Shown: positions 10,951 to 21,775 of the stretch, piece by piece | Numbering within the stretch: position 1 is the stretch's first letter | Layout: each line of letters starts with the position of its first letter | DNA from: Cristatella mucedo | Lineage: Eukaryota > Bryozoa > Phylactolaemata > Cristatellidae | DNA length: 64,000 nucleotides | NCBI GenBank assembly: GCA_009760855.2 | Contig: WPIO01000023.1 | Location: forward strand, 4,852,501 to 4,916,500 | Direction: 5' to 3' | Notes under the pieces: model-generated | The model's database searches: none | Told to the model about the DNA's origin: nothing | Seen by the model: only the letters and a program-made list of their open reading frames with translations | Translations under genes and position numbers: made by a program

Positions 10951-12370
10951 ATGGACCAGCCAAGAGAGCGCATATTGCTGCAGAGCGACAGCGAGCGGAG
11001 ACGAGAGCGATGTACGCGTTCGTAATAGATTCGTCTCTTCGATTTGTTTACTACTGATATTTTTACAAGCAAAAAACTTGCCCGTGTCTAGCAACTACTT
11101 GGTCAATGACTACTGATGGCGAGTTTATGCAGAAGTGAACGGGAAACTGATTTGCTCCAGGGAGAACTCCAATATCGTTCATTCTCCTAGGTTCATCCCG
11201 CTGGTTCGGACTGCATTACGCTCGTCAGTATTCCTAAAGGTAGCCCCGACAAAATCCCTAAAGGCTTAGCAAGAGACCAGCCGACATCGAATAATGCGTA
11301 GCAGATCCGTCAGCCCAGGTGCGTTTGCCGGCGTTTAGAGCTAATTATAAACGTAACTATTCCGCCATTTCCTTAGCCGGAGGACTGCCGGTCGACTGTC
11401 TAAGCAGCCTCTACGACTCGCTGGCCGCGGTTGGAGCCACCAGCTATACCGGTATGTGTTGCCTGTGAAAAAGGACTCGCCCCGCAATACACACTGTGTA
11501 CGCGACCCGAGGACATTAGTGCAAATGAGCTCATGTGCACAGTGGGTTAGCACAATTTGGCGTCAGCAGCGCCGAACCATTACTGTTTGTGCTAGTCTCG
11601 CCTCGTACGGGCAGCGAGTAGTGAACATTGTACCTGAAACAATGCACAACAATACCGGCTGCGTTAACGTACGCACTGACTCGCAGGGTCAGGGGTCAGG
11701 GTGCCTAGACGCTCTAGACCCGCAGTTTCAAGTGCTTGAATGCTGAAATCGCTAAAATGGCTGGGCCAAAATTTGGCGTTCTAAATCGGAGTAGCCTAAT
11801 GAAATAATACGAACTTTTGAGCAGTATTTAACCAAAATTTCGCGAATTTTCGAGCAGCACTGGACCGAACTTGTGCGCATTCTGAGTCGAGGCTTATCCC
11901 AAGCAGTTCTCAAGAAGCATAACTGGCAGCTTATAAGCATCTAGCGGCATTCGGACGTATTTTGATGAAATAATGATCGCCTTAAATGCGCGCCTACAGC
12001 AAATGCTAGAGCTCCGCCTAGTATAGGCCATGCTAACCAGCAGTGTTTAAGAGTGAAGCTGGGGTCTACCAGGAAGCCGGAACTCGAGTGCTGCACTAAT
12101 GACGGCAAAAGAGTTGAATTTACTGCTGCTAATCGGCTCCGGCCGGCCGCTAGGGACGTGGGCGTGAGCTTTTTTGTAGCCTCACTCGGATTAAATAATA
12201 TTGTGCACTGTAGGTTTTTATTACCTGAGTGTCTTGCCCACATAAAAATCCTGGCTGCGCCCCTGGGTGTACGATCAAGTAAGAGATCTCACGGATGTTA
12301 TTCAGCACAGAGTGTGAGTCACGTGTGAGTCAAGGACTCACACTCCTTGGACTGCCGAAATGCATTAAAG
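10951..12370. other. no supported gene
   Basis: Mixed-composition DNA with frames under 130 codons and no recognisable motif or repeat. Confidence 0.5.
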
Positions 12371-12532
12371 CGTCGAGCTGGTTTGGTCGAGCGGTTAAGG
12401 TGCTCTCGCCCCGGGGACCAAGGTCTGGCCGAGGTCGTGGGCTCGAGCCCCGAGGCATATGCGAAGCGCCTGAAGACTAAAGACTGAGTTCTCTTGGGTC
12501 GGCGCCATACAAACGAATCATATATTTTATAT
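12371..12532 (+). mobile_element. SINE type B (tRNA-Leu-like head, LINE-like tail)
   Basis: The head reads gagctggtttggtcgagcgg ttaaggtgctc, with a B-box-like gggctcgagcccc. The tail reads aagactgagttctcttgggt and gccatacaaacgaat. The tail follows the 3' end of the window's LINE family (gcgcctagaaagagattgag, ttctct, gggcgctatataaat). Other copies are at 45957, 48092, 55311 and 60939. Confidence 0.85.
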
Positions 12533-12684
12533 ATAATTCTACAAATAAGATCGGACTGGATTGGAGGCACGATGAAAGCGGATGAATTTGTTAAGTCACT
12601 GTTCAAATCGCTTGCATAGTGCAGCGTACGGAAGTGTGCTCCGCATTGTGATAACTAATCGTGTTCTAATTTTTTTTCTAGATC

Positions 12685-12918
12685 ATGTCATCAGATATCT
12701 ATTCAGATGGAGCTAAAGGCACTCGTCTGCCTCCAGCCAAGCGAAATGCCGACGACACGACAACGGCTGAAAAGCCGAGGAAAGTACTGGAGAGACGCAA
12801 TAGACCCCAGCAGCTCGTTGCTGCGACGGCTGTCAGTGTTAAGGATGAACACCGGAGACGGCTGCCGCTGCAAGTACAGCTGCCAAAAAGGATTTTGGAA
12901 ATCCTTGACAGTTATTAA
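12685..12918 (+). CDS. exon with start codon, 77 residues, basic; unidentified
   Basis: A textbook splice acceptor (branch-like ctaat, then a T run and ctag at 12678-12681) immediately precedes ATC-ATG. The frame begins MSSDIYSDGAKGTRLPPAKR, is rich in Lys/Arg and Glu, and ends LQVQLPKRILEILDSY before TAA. The upstream part would suit a nuclear linker. The last 20 residues loosely follow the pattern that opens the MRG domain of MRG15/MSL3 proteins (alternating hydrophobics, LP, then IL-x-x-Y), but the resemblance is short and no later MRG exon was found. The exon may carry the whole product, or splice out before the stop, for example at CAAGTACAG near 12872. The other plus frame (12707-12934) is less likely. 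Confidence 0.4.
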   Translation: MSSDIYSDGAKGTRLPPAKRNADDTTTAEKPRKVLERRNRPQQLVAATAVSVKDEHRRRLPLQVQLPKRILEILDSY

Positions 12919-14028
12919 TGTTAGAGCCAAATGAGACGACGAAGCCCGTCTGTGGCACCTGCGGTTGTTCACATTGGGCTTCCCATATTGCCTCGCCCGA
13001 GGAATAGCTATAGCCAAGATTTAGGGAGAGGGTGAAAAGTCGGCGTGCGAAATTAGCCACCATTAATTATGGCTGCCAAGATACTTTTCTTTTTCGCGGT
13101 GCATGATTTATAAGGGGTTAATAATTAATAGTTTTTAATAATTAATAATTTACTAATTCCACCGGCTGCGTTTTATCTATGGTCGGCGCGGCGCACAAAA
13201 AGCCCAAATCATCATAGTAAGTCACTAGCGCCCTATGCCATGCGCCGAACGGGTCAGCTGCACTCAAGGCGCCGAAGGAGAGTTGTTTTGGCTGTCGCTG
13301 CTGAAGGGCACCTGTGGCCCTCCCTCCCCCCCGAACGGCGATCTGCTAGACTGATCTGCACTTCGCACCTGAACTCGATATATTAAGGTGAGGTCAGAAA
13401 ATTTATTATGGCTGCCGCGCTCCGCTACCGTTGACATGCGTTCGTACATCCGAGCGGCGGCGGCGGCGGCGGCACCTGAGACTCGCTTAGCCGCGCTTTA
13501 AATCATCGGCTTCATCCATCGGTATTTGTCACGCTTCGACGAGGACTAGTGCCGTGCTCGAGCTCTTTGTTTGCTGCTTAACGACTGTAGTGCAGAAGCT
13601 GCTAATTCGCGCTAGTAATAATTTATCGAACACTGCCTTAGAGTACTATGAATCAGTTGACGCTAACTCTGATGGCCTGCACCGTGCGTGTGAACTGTAG
13701 TTAATATACCGCTGCAAGACGTCGTAGCAAATGCGACTGTCCACATTGAATCTGCGGACCTATTGTGGCGCTGCCGCCGCAGTTCATCCTCGCGTTTACA
13801 GCTGCTCAGCCACCGACTTGAATCTGCCCCCCCCCAGTTGAAATGCTCTTTGAAGTGGCGCGTGCAGCTCGCGAGCCGGAAAAGTTCGGCTCGGCGGCAT
13901 TGTAGTGCCGAGCTCCACAATGACTTCGGATCTGCGGCCCGTTCAAAAGGTTGCATACGCTCTGCAGAGGTACGCGCTGACGCGTTCTCATCAGCCAGTC
14001 ACTATCGCTTACACACTAAGCGACAGGC

Positions 14029-14030
<2 letters not shown>
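12919..14030. other. no supported gene
   Basis: Contains a short (GGC)n at 13457-13473 and an AT-rich tract near 13105-13160. Nothing else recognised. Confidence 0.5.
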
Positions 14031-14061
<31 letters not shown>

Positions 14062-14126
14062 GAAGAAGAAGAAGAAGAAGAAGAAGAAGTATAAGAAGTA
14101 GAAGTATAAGAATAAGGAGAGGAGAA
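14031..14126 (+). repeat. compound microsatellite (CT)n then (GAA)n/(AGA)n
   Basis: A polypyrimidine CT run switches abruptly at 14060 to a polypurine AAG run. The two halves are approximately complementary in strand asymmetry. Confidence 0.95.
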
Positions 14127-14496
14127 GGAGAAGGAGATTGCTACCCACTGGGAAGAGACTCTTGTATTTTCCGGAGGCTAAATGGACGCGACCCGTCCGT
14201 GTGCATGCGGTTCGCCATTTCTGGCAGACTGTCTGGGAAGGCAGCAGGGTGAAGCCCAACGTAGCCGGCCTGCGTGCCTGCATCAGCATGATGAAGGCTA
14301 TCAATATACGCGGCTCGCCACGCAGTGCACTTTAGGATTTGCAGCGTCGGCGATGATGTCCAGCAGCTGCTGCATCGTTTGGCCCGCTGCCCGCCAATCG
14401 CCGCGTAGAATTTCGCAAGTTTTAGTCCGAGGTCAGCTCACTACCGAAGTGCAGCGGTTGTAAGCAGTACTCTCGGCTCGGTGCGGTGAATCTAGA

Positions 14497-15036
14497 TTGT
14501 TTGCTAGTTTGGACACGCCCAATCGCTACGAAGTCGTGAAACGTCTTTCAGGAGCGCTTAATATTGCCGAGCGAGCTAATTCTGAAGCTGACCAGTCGAC
14601 AGCGTCGACCGACAGTCGTACGCTTGCCGATCAAGCTTCGACCTTGACCCTGACAGCCACTCGAACCCGTCGCCACGCTGTAGTAGCCGCTCGAACAGCA
14701 GCTGCTGCGTGCAGACGGAGATTTAGCGTCTACCGGCCGCTCGATCGACATGCCGCCGCCGCATGCTCCTCGGCCTCAATCGTAAAGTTGGTCGAAGCTG
14801 CGCTCGGCCAGCCTGTTGATGGCCGAAGGCCGACTGCAGAGCTAGTACATGGTGGGGGGCGGCACCCACGTACGTTCGCGGGCCTCTCTTCGAGCTCTGC
14901 ATCGCTGAGCTGGCGCACGCGTCGGATTGCATTGTCTGAAGCCGGCGTTCCATGCTCAAAATTAGACTTGATTATCGAGCTTGACCTCTGGCTGTCAAGT
15001 TTCTCGCGGCCGCATACCGCTCCGTCCGACCTTTAA
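14497..15036 (+). CDS. hypothetical ORF, 179 codons, doubtful
   Basis: An uninterrupted plus frame starting MFASLDTPNRYEVVKRLSGA, with an Ala/Arg/Ser-rich middle and an ending in SRPHTAPSDL. The first 60 residues are protein-like. The middle could merely reflect CpG-rich DNA with few stops, and minus-strand frames overlap it. No domain is recognised, and no splice or promoter signal was found to support it. Confidence 0.2.
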   Translation: MFASLDTPNRYEVVKRLSGALNIAERANSEADQSTASTDSRTLADQASTLTLTATRTRRHAVVAARTAAAACRRRFSVYRPLDRHAAAACSSASIVKLVEAALGQPVDGRRPTAELVHGGGRHPRTFAGLSSSSASLSWRTRRIALSEAGVPCSKLDLIIELDLWLSSFSRPHTAPSDL

Positions 15037-15599
15037 GTCAAAACCGCAATCGGACCAAGCGATAGTGCCACCAACAGTCTTCCAGGTACGATCTACAGCC
15101 AAATAAAGCAGAGCATACGGATATATATTTTGATGTCCTTAAAATAATGGGTTGTTAACGGGATCTCCGTCGGTGCATTTTATTTTAGCCTTTTAGCCGC
15201 CGTTCTGGAAATGAGTTGGCCTCCTTCATCGGCGGCTGCAGCACCTGCTGCCAGCTTGACTGTTAATAAAAGAGGCCTCTCATACCGACGGTGGGCTGTG
15301 CCCGCAGATGCATGATCTGGGTGGCATAGCTTTCATACTGCATCGCCTTCTGCGTGCAGGGAAGGTTGGTAACTTTTAGCGGGTACTGTGGCGCCTTGCT
15401 TTCCTACACTCGAAAAGAGAACCGGTTGCTATTCTGTGTAGAATCAGAATTGTGCTACCCTGAAGTTGTCGCTTAAAGTAACTTTTAAAAGCTAGATGTC
15501 AAAATGGCCAATCTAGAACGGCTTCTTTGTGACTCAGCCATCGGGCTATTCAAAAGGATTGACATTTTGACCTAGTCTTTTAGTGAAGGTAGATCCTTA
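15037..15599. other. no supported gene
   Basis: Words such as tgacattttgac and gtcaaaatg (15499, 15559) form an imperfect inverted pair, perhaps a degraded DNA-element end. Too short to call. Confidence 0.4.
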
Positions 15600-17215
15600 C
15601 TCTGGACAATCTTGTTACCCAGCTACTGTCTAGAGGACGGTGATAAAAGCACTCCTTTACATTTTGGCTATGATATTACGTGCACTAGCTATCCCTCGTC
15701 AATTAGCCAACGGTTCACTAGGAACACCGTTTTCAGCTAATAGGTTCCAGTCTGGTTTGAGTGAAAATCACTCTCGTGAGTCAGCATTGCTCCGGTGTAT
15801 GACGAACTTCTCGGGAATAGCTCCTCGGGGAAAGTCGCTCTGCTTGTTTTAGCTTGATCTTATGGCTGGATTTGGTACTATTGATCATCAAGTCCATCTC
15901 GAGTGCTTCTCACCTCGCCTGGGCATCACTGGCAATGCAGTGCAACGGTTTAGGTCATATCTCAGTGCGATACTCCAGAGCATTGATGCAAACGGACAAA
16001 GATCATCCGAAGATCCATTTAAGTACGGGGTACTCCAGTGGCTTATTGTTTGGGCCACTTCTTTTCACAATGTTTATAGTCTTCATCTTGCCGATGTGAT
16101 CACCATGCACAATCAAGGCTTTCACTTCTATGCAGATGACACACAGTTGCACCTATGCAGTGATCCCTCCCAGCCCTCCAGCACGTCAAATTCTCAACTC
16201 CCTTGCTGGATGTAGTGCTGACATTCGCAACTGAATCCCCACTAATTGAATGATGATAAAACCAAATTGCTAGTTATAGGGAAACCTATTATGACTCAGA
16301 AATTGGAAAGCTTAACGGTAAAAATCAGTTCTTCCAGCATATCTCCCCTATCATCTGCACGAAATCTAGGTGTCCTGTTCCGAAGCGACCTTTCACGAGA
16401 CGACCAAATCAGCTCCACGGTCAAGTCTGCCTACTTTCAGCCAGGTCACTGCACAAGTTTGGTCCTGCTTAGACAGAGATACCATATCAAAGTAAGCCCA
16501 TGCATTTGTTACATCCCGAATGGACCGATATGTAATTCGCTGCTTGCAGCTCTATCGGCCAATTCACTCGTGTGCTTACAGTTGGCGTAAAACTCTGCAG
16601 CTAGGCTTGTCTGTCGGGAGCGTGGCAGTTACCACATCACACCACTTCTCGCTGACCTGCACTGGCTACCAGTCAAGCAACGCATCGATTTCAAGGTTCT
16701 GTCGCTCACTTTTAGGTCCCTGCATTCTTTGGCTCCATCCTACCTCTCAGATCTACTCCCCATCAGTATAAGCATCGTACCACTGCTTTTCGGAATCTAA
16801 CTGTTTCCCCATACCTCGTACAAACGTCACATCCCTTGGGAGACCGTGCCTTTAGTTCGTATGCTCCTAAAGCGTGGAACTCACTTTCGACTTACGTCAC
16901 GACATCCCCTGACTTGACCACATTTAAAAAGAAATTAAAAACGCACGTATTAATCACGGCCTTCCCTACGATTCATCTTACGATTTATCATGTGCTTATG
17001 CGTGCCGACACTGTGCATGGTGCCACTAACCAAACTTTCATACTGACCCAGTGCATGCCACCTCTAATTATGCTATTCTTGTTGTTTATTGAGCATGCTA
17101 AAACTAACCATTCGACCATGCTTCCTTTGCAGCAAATGTAAAGTGCCTAAAAAGAGATTAAGTTATCTGAGCGCCCTATATAAATGTGTTATTACTATCA
17201 CTATTGCTGTTATAA
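15600..17215 (+). mobile_element. L2/CR1-like LINE, the most complete copy
   Basis: Remnants of the reverse transcriptase appear in order across broken frames: NRFQSGLSENHSRESALLR (about 15738-15795), a GTIDHQVHLECFS motif near 15875, LGITGNAVQRFRSYLSAI near 15918, and FHFYADDTQLHL near 16120, which contains the YADD catalytic aspartates. Then come the thumb region (TKLLVIGKP, STVKSAYFQ) and the C terminus (GDRAFSSYAPKAWNSL, TFKKKLKTHVL). A noncoding 3' end closes with gcctaaaaagagattaagtt and gcgccctatataaatg. The enzyme would nick target DNA and copy its own RNA. Stops and frameshifts make this copy inactive, and the endonuclease part is absent. Confidence 0.88.
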
Positions 17216-17442
17216 ATACGAAGCAATGTGACTATTAGGGAATTTTACTGAAATGGTAATTTCATGCAGACCTACCCAAAAAAGTCGCGAATGCTTAAAG
17301 TTGCTGGGCTGGAGACCAAAGCGCGTCAATACGGCAGTAATTGCACTTACACTGGTCGTCTGGCACGTGATTAATGGCGCCATGATTAATAGCAAGATGT
17401 TTTTACACGCCTCAGCTAGCACCAGTTAGCTTATCTCCTGTT
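17216..17442. other. spacer between two LINE copies
   Basis: No gene or known repeat seen. Confidence 0.4.
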
Positions 17443-18310
17443 GAATGAGCTCAAAAAATCTAGGTGTCATATTTCAAAGCGCCCTCTCGTTAGACGACCA
17501 TATCAGCTCCACAGTCAAATCTGCCTATTTTCAGCTTTATAACATTACTAAAATTCGGGCTTGTTTAGATAAGGATACCACGTCCAAGTTGGTCCATGCA
17601 TTCGTCACATCCCGACTCGACTTCTGCAACTCACTGCTTACTGGCCTACCAGCATGTGCGATCAGGCGATTGCAGCAGGTGCAAAACTCCGCAGCTAGGC
17701 TTGTCTGTCGTGAGCGTCGCAGTTGCCACATTAACCACTTCTCGCCGACCTGTACTGGCTACCAGTCAAGCAACGGATTGACTTCAAGGTTTTGTCGCTC
17801 ACTTTTAGGTAACTTGGCTCCAGCCTATCTCTCAGATATACTCCCCCATCAGGCCAAGCATCGTACCACCCGCTTTTCGGAATCCAACAGTGTACAAATA
17901 CCTCATACAAACCTCAACTTATTCTTTGGAGACCGTGCATTTAGTTCGTATGCTCCCAAAGCCTGGAACTCCCTCCCGACCTGCGTAAAAACATCCCCTG
18001 ACCTGACTACATTTAAAAAGAACTTAAAAAACACCAATTTAGGACAGCTTTAAGTGGGTCCCTGTGATTCGTCCTTGATGTGCTAATGCGTGCTGACACT
18101 GCATGCTGCCACTAACCACATTTGCATGCTGACCCTGTGCATGTCACCCCTAACCATGTTATTCATTTTGTTTGTTTATCAAGCATGATATTACTCACTA
18201 TTCAATTGCATTTCTTTTTGCAGCAAATGTAAAGTGCTTAGAGAGAGAGATTGAGTTCTCTGAGGGCGCTTTATCAAGTCTTATTATGCATTATTATTAT
18301 TATTATTAAT
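17443..18310 (+). mobile_element. LINE fragment with long open C-terminal frame
   Basis: A single plus frame stays open for about 200 codons (17445-18053). It runs from SSKNLGVIFQSALSLDDHIS through RLDFCNSLLTGLPACAIRRL to AFSSYAPKAWNSLPTCVKTS, then the 3' noncoding region and a (TTA)n tail. Inner frame changes near 17745 and 17805 suggest small lesions. It is the least decayed 3' half in the window and a good family reference. Confidence 0.88.
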
Positions 18311-19462
18311 TTACACAGCTAGCTCAATATGTGAATTTTGATGGACTGGTGTGCCAGGGCAATTATTAGCGACGATCACAAATAACGGTCGGTTCGTCCT
18401 GCCTTTGAAAAATTGTAAAAATCTATGTTGCTTTTTTCATAAGCAGCTTGAAAAAGGAACGCTTGCCCCGCTTGCAAGCAAATTTCCACGTACCGCTTTC
18501 GATGAATAAAAGTAGCTAATCCATCGGCTGGGTTTATCTAGTGCTTAGCACCCCCTCTCCCCAGAGAAAAGGTACAGCCAGAGAGAAAGCGAAGTCGTGC
18601 CTTCATTGGGAGTTGAATCCGCGAGCAATCGCATCGAAAGGCGACAAGGAGCACGAGCTGTGGGCTGCAGCTAAATTTCGGCCTTTAGCCTTTGGCTCAG
18701 CTTAACTGCCGGTCAATGGGCATTAAACCAACTCTCACCTCTTCTTTCACTCGGAGCTGCCGAGTGTACCATCAATGAGCACATCAACTATGGGCACGCA
18801 GGCTTTGCTGCTGGGTTTTTCTGCCAACTAGCAGTGCATAAGCTTACCATTTTCTTTTTTTTTTACCTTAAAACACATTTCCGTGCAACTTATGTCTGGG
18901 GACTTGCAAAGCCCCAAGCATGAGTAGCATGCATTCATAGCATGCATACCTCCACAAAGCACAATTTACTAAAATAGAAACACCTGCGATTCTCTAACTC
19001 GTACTCATCGTGCACACGGCTTGCTTGTTTTCTTAGCTCTCTCACTTCTTTAAGTGACTGCTGCCCGGGCATGCCCGGGCAAGCCTTCAGCTGCCGAGGG
19101 CAGCTGAGGCTCAGTGGTGGCCGCAGATCGACGAGAAGCCCGAAGTCTTAGCTGGCCGGAAGTGCAGGTTTAGGTCCTAAGGCCTACTGAAGGTGTTAAC
19201 AAAAAAAAGGCCAGCAGGCCCTGGCCTTGGGTCGGCTCCTTTGCCATGGCGCTAGTTCGGTCAAGGTCCTTGGCTTAGACCGACAGGCGTGTACAGACGA
19301 CGCGTACTGCAAAGGTGTCCGGCCTACCAGTTGTTTTGCTGCTTCCTTGCATAGTTTGAACCTGGGGAAAATCTATCAGCTAATTCAGGTATTCAGCCTC
19401 TCACGCATTGACTCGGTGTGTGTAACTACCCAATAGAATTTACTAATCTGACCCTGTGTCAC

Positions 19463-19592
19463 AGCCTGGGGTAAGGTGCACATTCTTCACGACCCTGGTC
19501 GCGAGTATTGCAGTAGGCGATCCTTTGTTGCCCACTGTAAGTTTTGTTGATATAGAAATTAAGGCCCTTCTGCTGCTGTATAAATGAGGTTG
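19463..19592 (+). mobile_element. SINE type A, diverged
   Basis: Shows ggtaaggtgcacattcttca cgaccctggtcgcgag, then gcgatcctttgttgcccact and ggcccttctgctgctgtata. The B box is degraded (gagtattgc). Confidence 0.65.
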
Positions 19593-19684
19593 TCCTCAAT
19601 TCAGTGCTCCGATCGCCTTCGACTTTCAACTGCTGACAGCCGCTGACCAGCCGAGCTCACAGGTTTTCAATTACCTCAGGGCAA

Positions 19685-20205
19685 AAAGTTTTGTCGCTCA
19701 CTTTTAGGTCCCTTCATTCTTTGGCTCCAGCCTACCTATCAGATCAACTACCCCACTAGGCTAAGCATCGTACTAATTGCTTTTCGGAATCTAATTGTTT
19801 ACCTATACCTCTTACAAACCTCGAATCCTTCGGAGACCGTGCCTTTAGTTCATATGCTCCCAAAGCCTGGAACTCACTCCCGACTTGCGTCACGACGTCT
19901 GCTGACTTGACCACATTTAAATCAAAATTAAAATCACACATATTTATGACAGCATTTAGTGGGTCCCTGTGATTCTTCCTTTATGTACTTATGCGTGCTG
20001 ACACTGTTTCATGCTGCCACCAACCACACTTGCATGCTAACCCTGGGCATGTCACTCCTTACCATGTTATTCTTGCCGTTTATCGAGCTTGCTACCACTA
20101 ACTATTCAATCGTGTTTCCTTTGCAGCAAATGTAAAGCGCCTAGAAAGAGATTGAGTTCTCTGAGGGTACTTCATCAAGCGTATTATAGTTCTTATTATG
20201 AGCAA
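19685..20205 (+). mobile_element. LINE 3' fragment
   Basis: Begins within the C-terminal coding part (words encoding LTFRSLHSLAPAYLSD, degraded) and includes the AFSSYAPKAWNSLPTCV-like sequence at 19831-19890 and the tip at 20125-20180. Confidence 0.85.
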
Positions 20206-21360
20206 GATGAATTGAAGGCGTGGCTTTATCGTAGAGGCCAGCCGTCACAACTTCTTGAATGGGGGCCTAGTCACGTGAGACCCTCAGTTGTACTCTTCGA
20301 AACCGTGTAACCTGCTGAACATACTCGCTGGCTGACGAGCTCACAGAAATGCACACCAGTTGGCCGTCCATCCATTCGGCATAGAGACCATACAGTGGAG
20401 TTATAGGTAGGCCTCTAATCCTCAAGAGGACTACACTCGGAGCCGATTTGCGCAGCCACAAGTACCTGGTCTCCCGAGATGCTCTTGGCCAGTCAAACTT
20501 TAAAGAATTGTAACCTTGCAAAATATTGCACCGCGATCATTCTCGGTCCACTCACGTGACAATTCCTAGCGCCGCGGTCGTGGGGGTGAGGCAGCTATTT
20601 AAATGCTTGCCATTGAAGCTTAGGGGAGCGTGCATAGCTAGACTAGTGCAAGCTAGTCGCTAGTCAGCTGATCCTCAGCAGCAGCAGAAGCAGAAGCAGC
20701 AGCAGCACTCTAGGCTCGGCAGCATTGTAAGGTAACATCCTCCTTGAGACCTAATGGAGCTCACGAGTAGACATATTCATAGTTGTCATTCAAACCTACG
20801 ACTCTGCCATGGATTCGACATTTTAAATTGTAGCAATAGTCGAAATAGTAATGAATTTTGTGACACCTTGGTAGAACCAAGTTCCCATCCATACAGGGGC
20901 TTTAAAACTTGCAGCAAGAAAACAGCAATAAGCAATAACCCAATGATGAGCAAGCTACCGCGTAGCTCAGACATGCTTGCAAAATTACATCTATCGTTCA
21001 TAGACATCCATGCAATAGTTCACATGCACTCAGGGCGGCTAATAGTAAGATCGCAGATACCTTTTCAAGAAGCTGAACGATTCGTTCTTTTAAATTTTCA
21101 TATCTAGGGCGTCCAGTTCGCGAGTATTATGTTTCGTAATTAGCTAATCGAGAATGATGTGGAAAGTATAGTCGATTGTTAGAGTACGGGGCATTAGACA
21201 CATTTGGAAGTAAGTAAGTCTCCGGTGAGGTTGCGACTCCGTTGGGCAGAGAGGAGTTTGCTGAATGATGTCACACTCACAGTCATTCCGCTTAAGGTCA
21301 AGGTTGAGACTTTTCCTGATGAATAATTCCAGTCTGCGGGCCAGCAATGCATATAGCTAG
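20206..21360. other. no supported gene
   Basis: Contains a (CAG)n/(GCAGAA)n tract at 20680-20707. Frames up to 117 codons (20754-21107 plus) lack recognisable features. Confidence 0.5.
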
Positions 21361-21499
21361 ATAGATGGATGGATGGATGGATGGATGGATGGATGGATGG
21401 ATGGATGGATGGATGGATGGATGGATGGATGGATGGATGGATGGATGGATGGATGGATGGACGGACGGAAGGACGAACGTGTGTATGCATGTATGTATG

Positions 21500-21530
<31 letters not shown>

Positions 21531-21669
21531 TGTATGTATGTATGTATGTATGTATGTATGTATGTATGTATGTATGTATGTATGTATGTATGGGTAGATG
21601 TGTGGGTGGATGAATCGACGGACGGACGAACGGACAGACAGATAGATAGACAGATTGACAGATAGCCAT

Positions 21670-21700
<31 letters not shown>

Positions 21701-21723
21701 GGCAGGCAGACAGACGGACAGAC

Positions 21724-21759
<36 letters not shown>

Positions 21760-21775
21760 TGACAGACAGATAGAG
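21361..21775 (+). repeat. three adjoining tetranucleotide arrays
   Basis: (ATGG)n at 21363-21459, (GTAT)n at 21483-21592 with one slip at 21529, then (GACA)n/(GATA)n at 21610-21775. Together they give long chance frames of MDGW, MYVC and SVCLS repeats. Confidence 0.97.
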
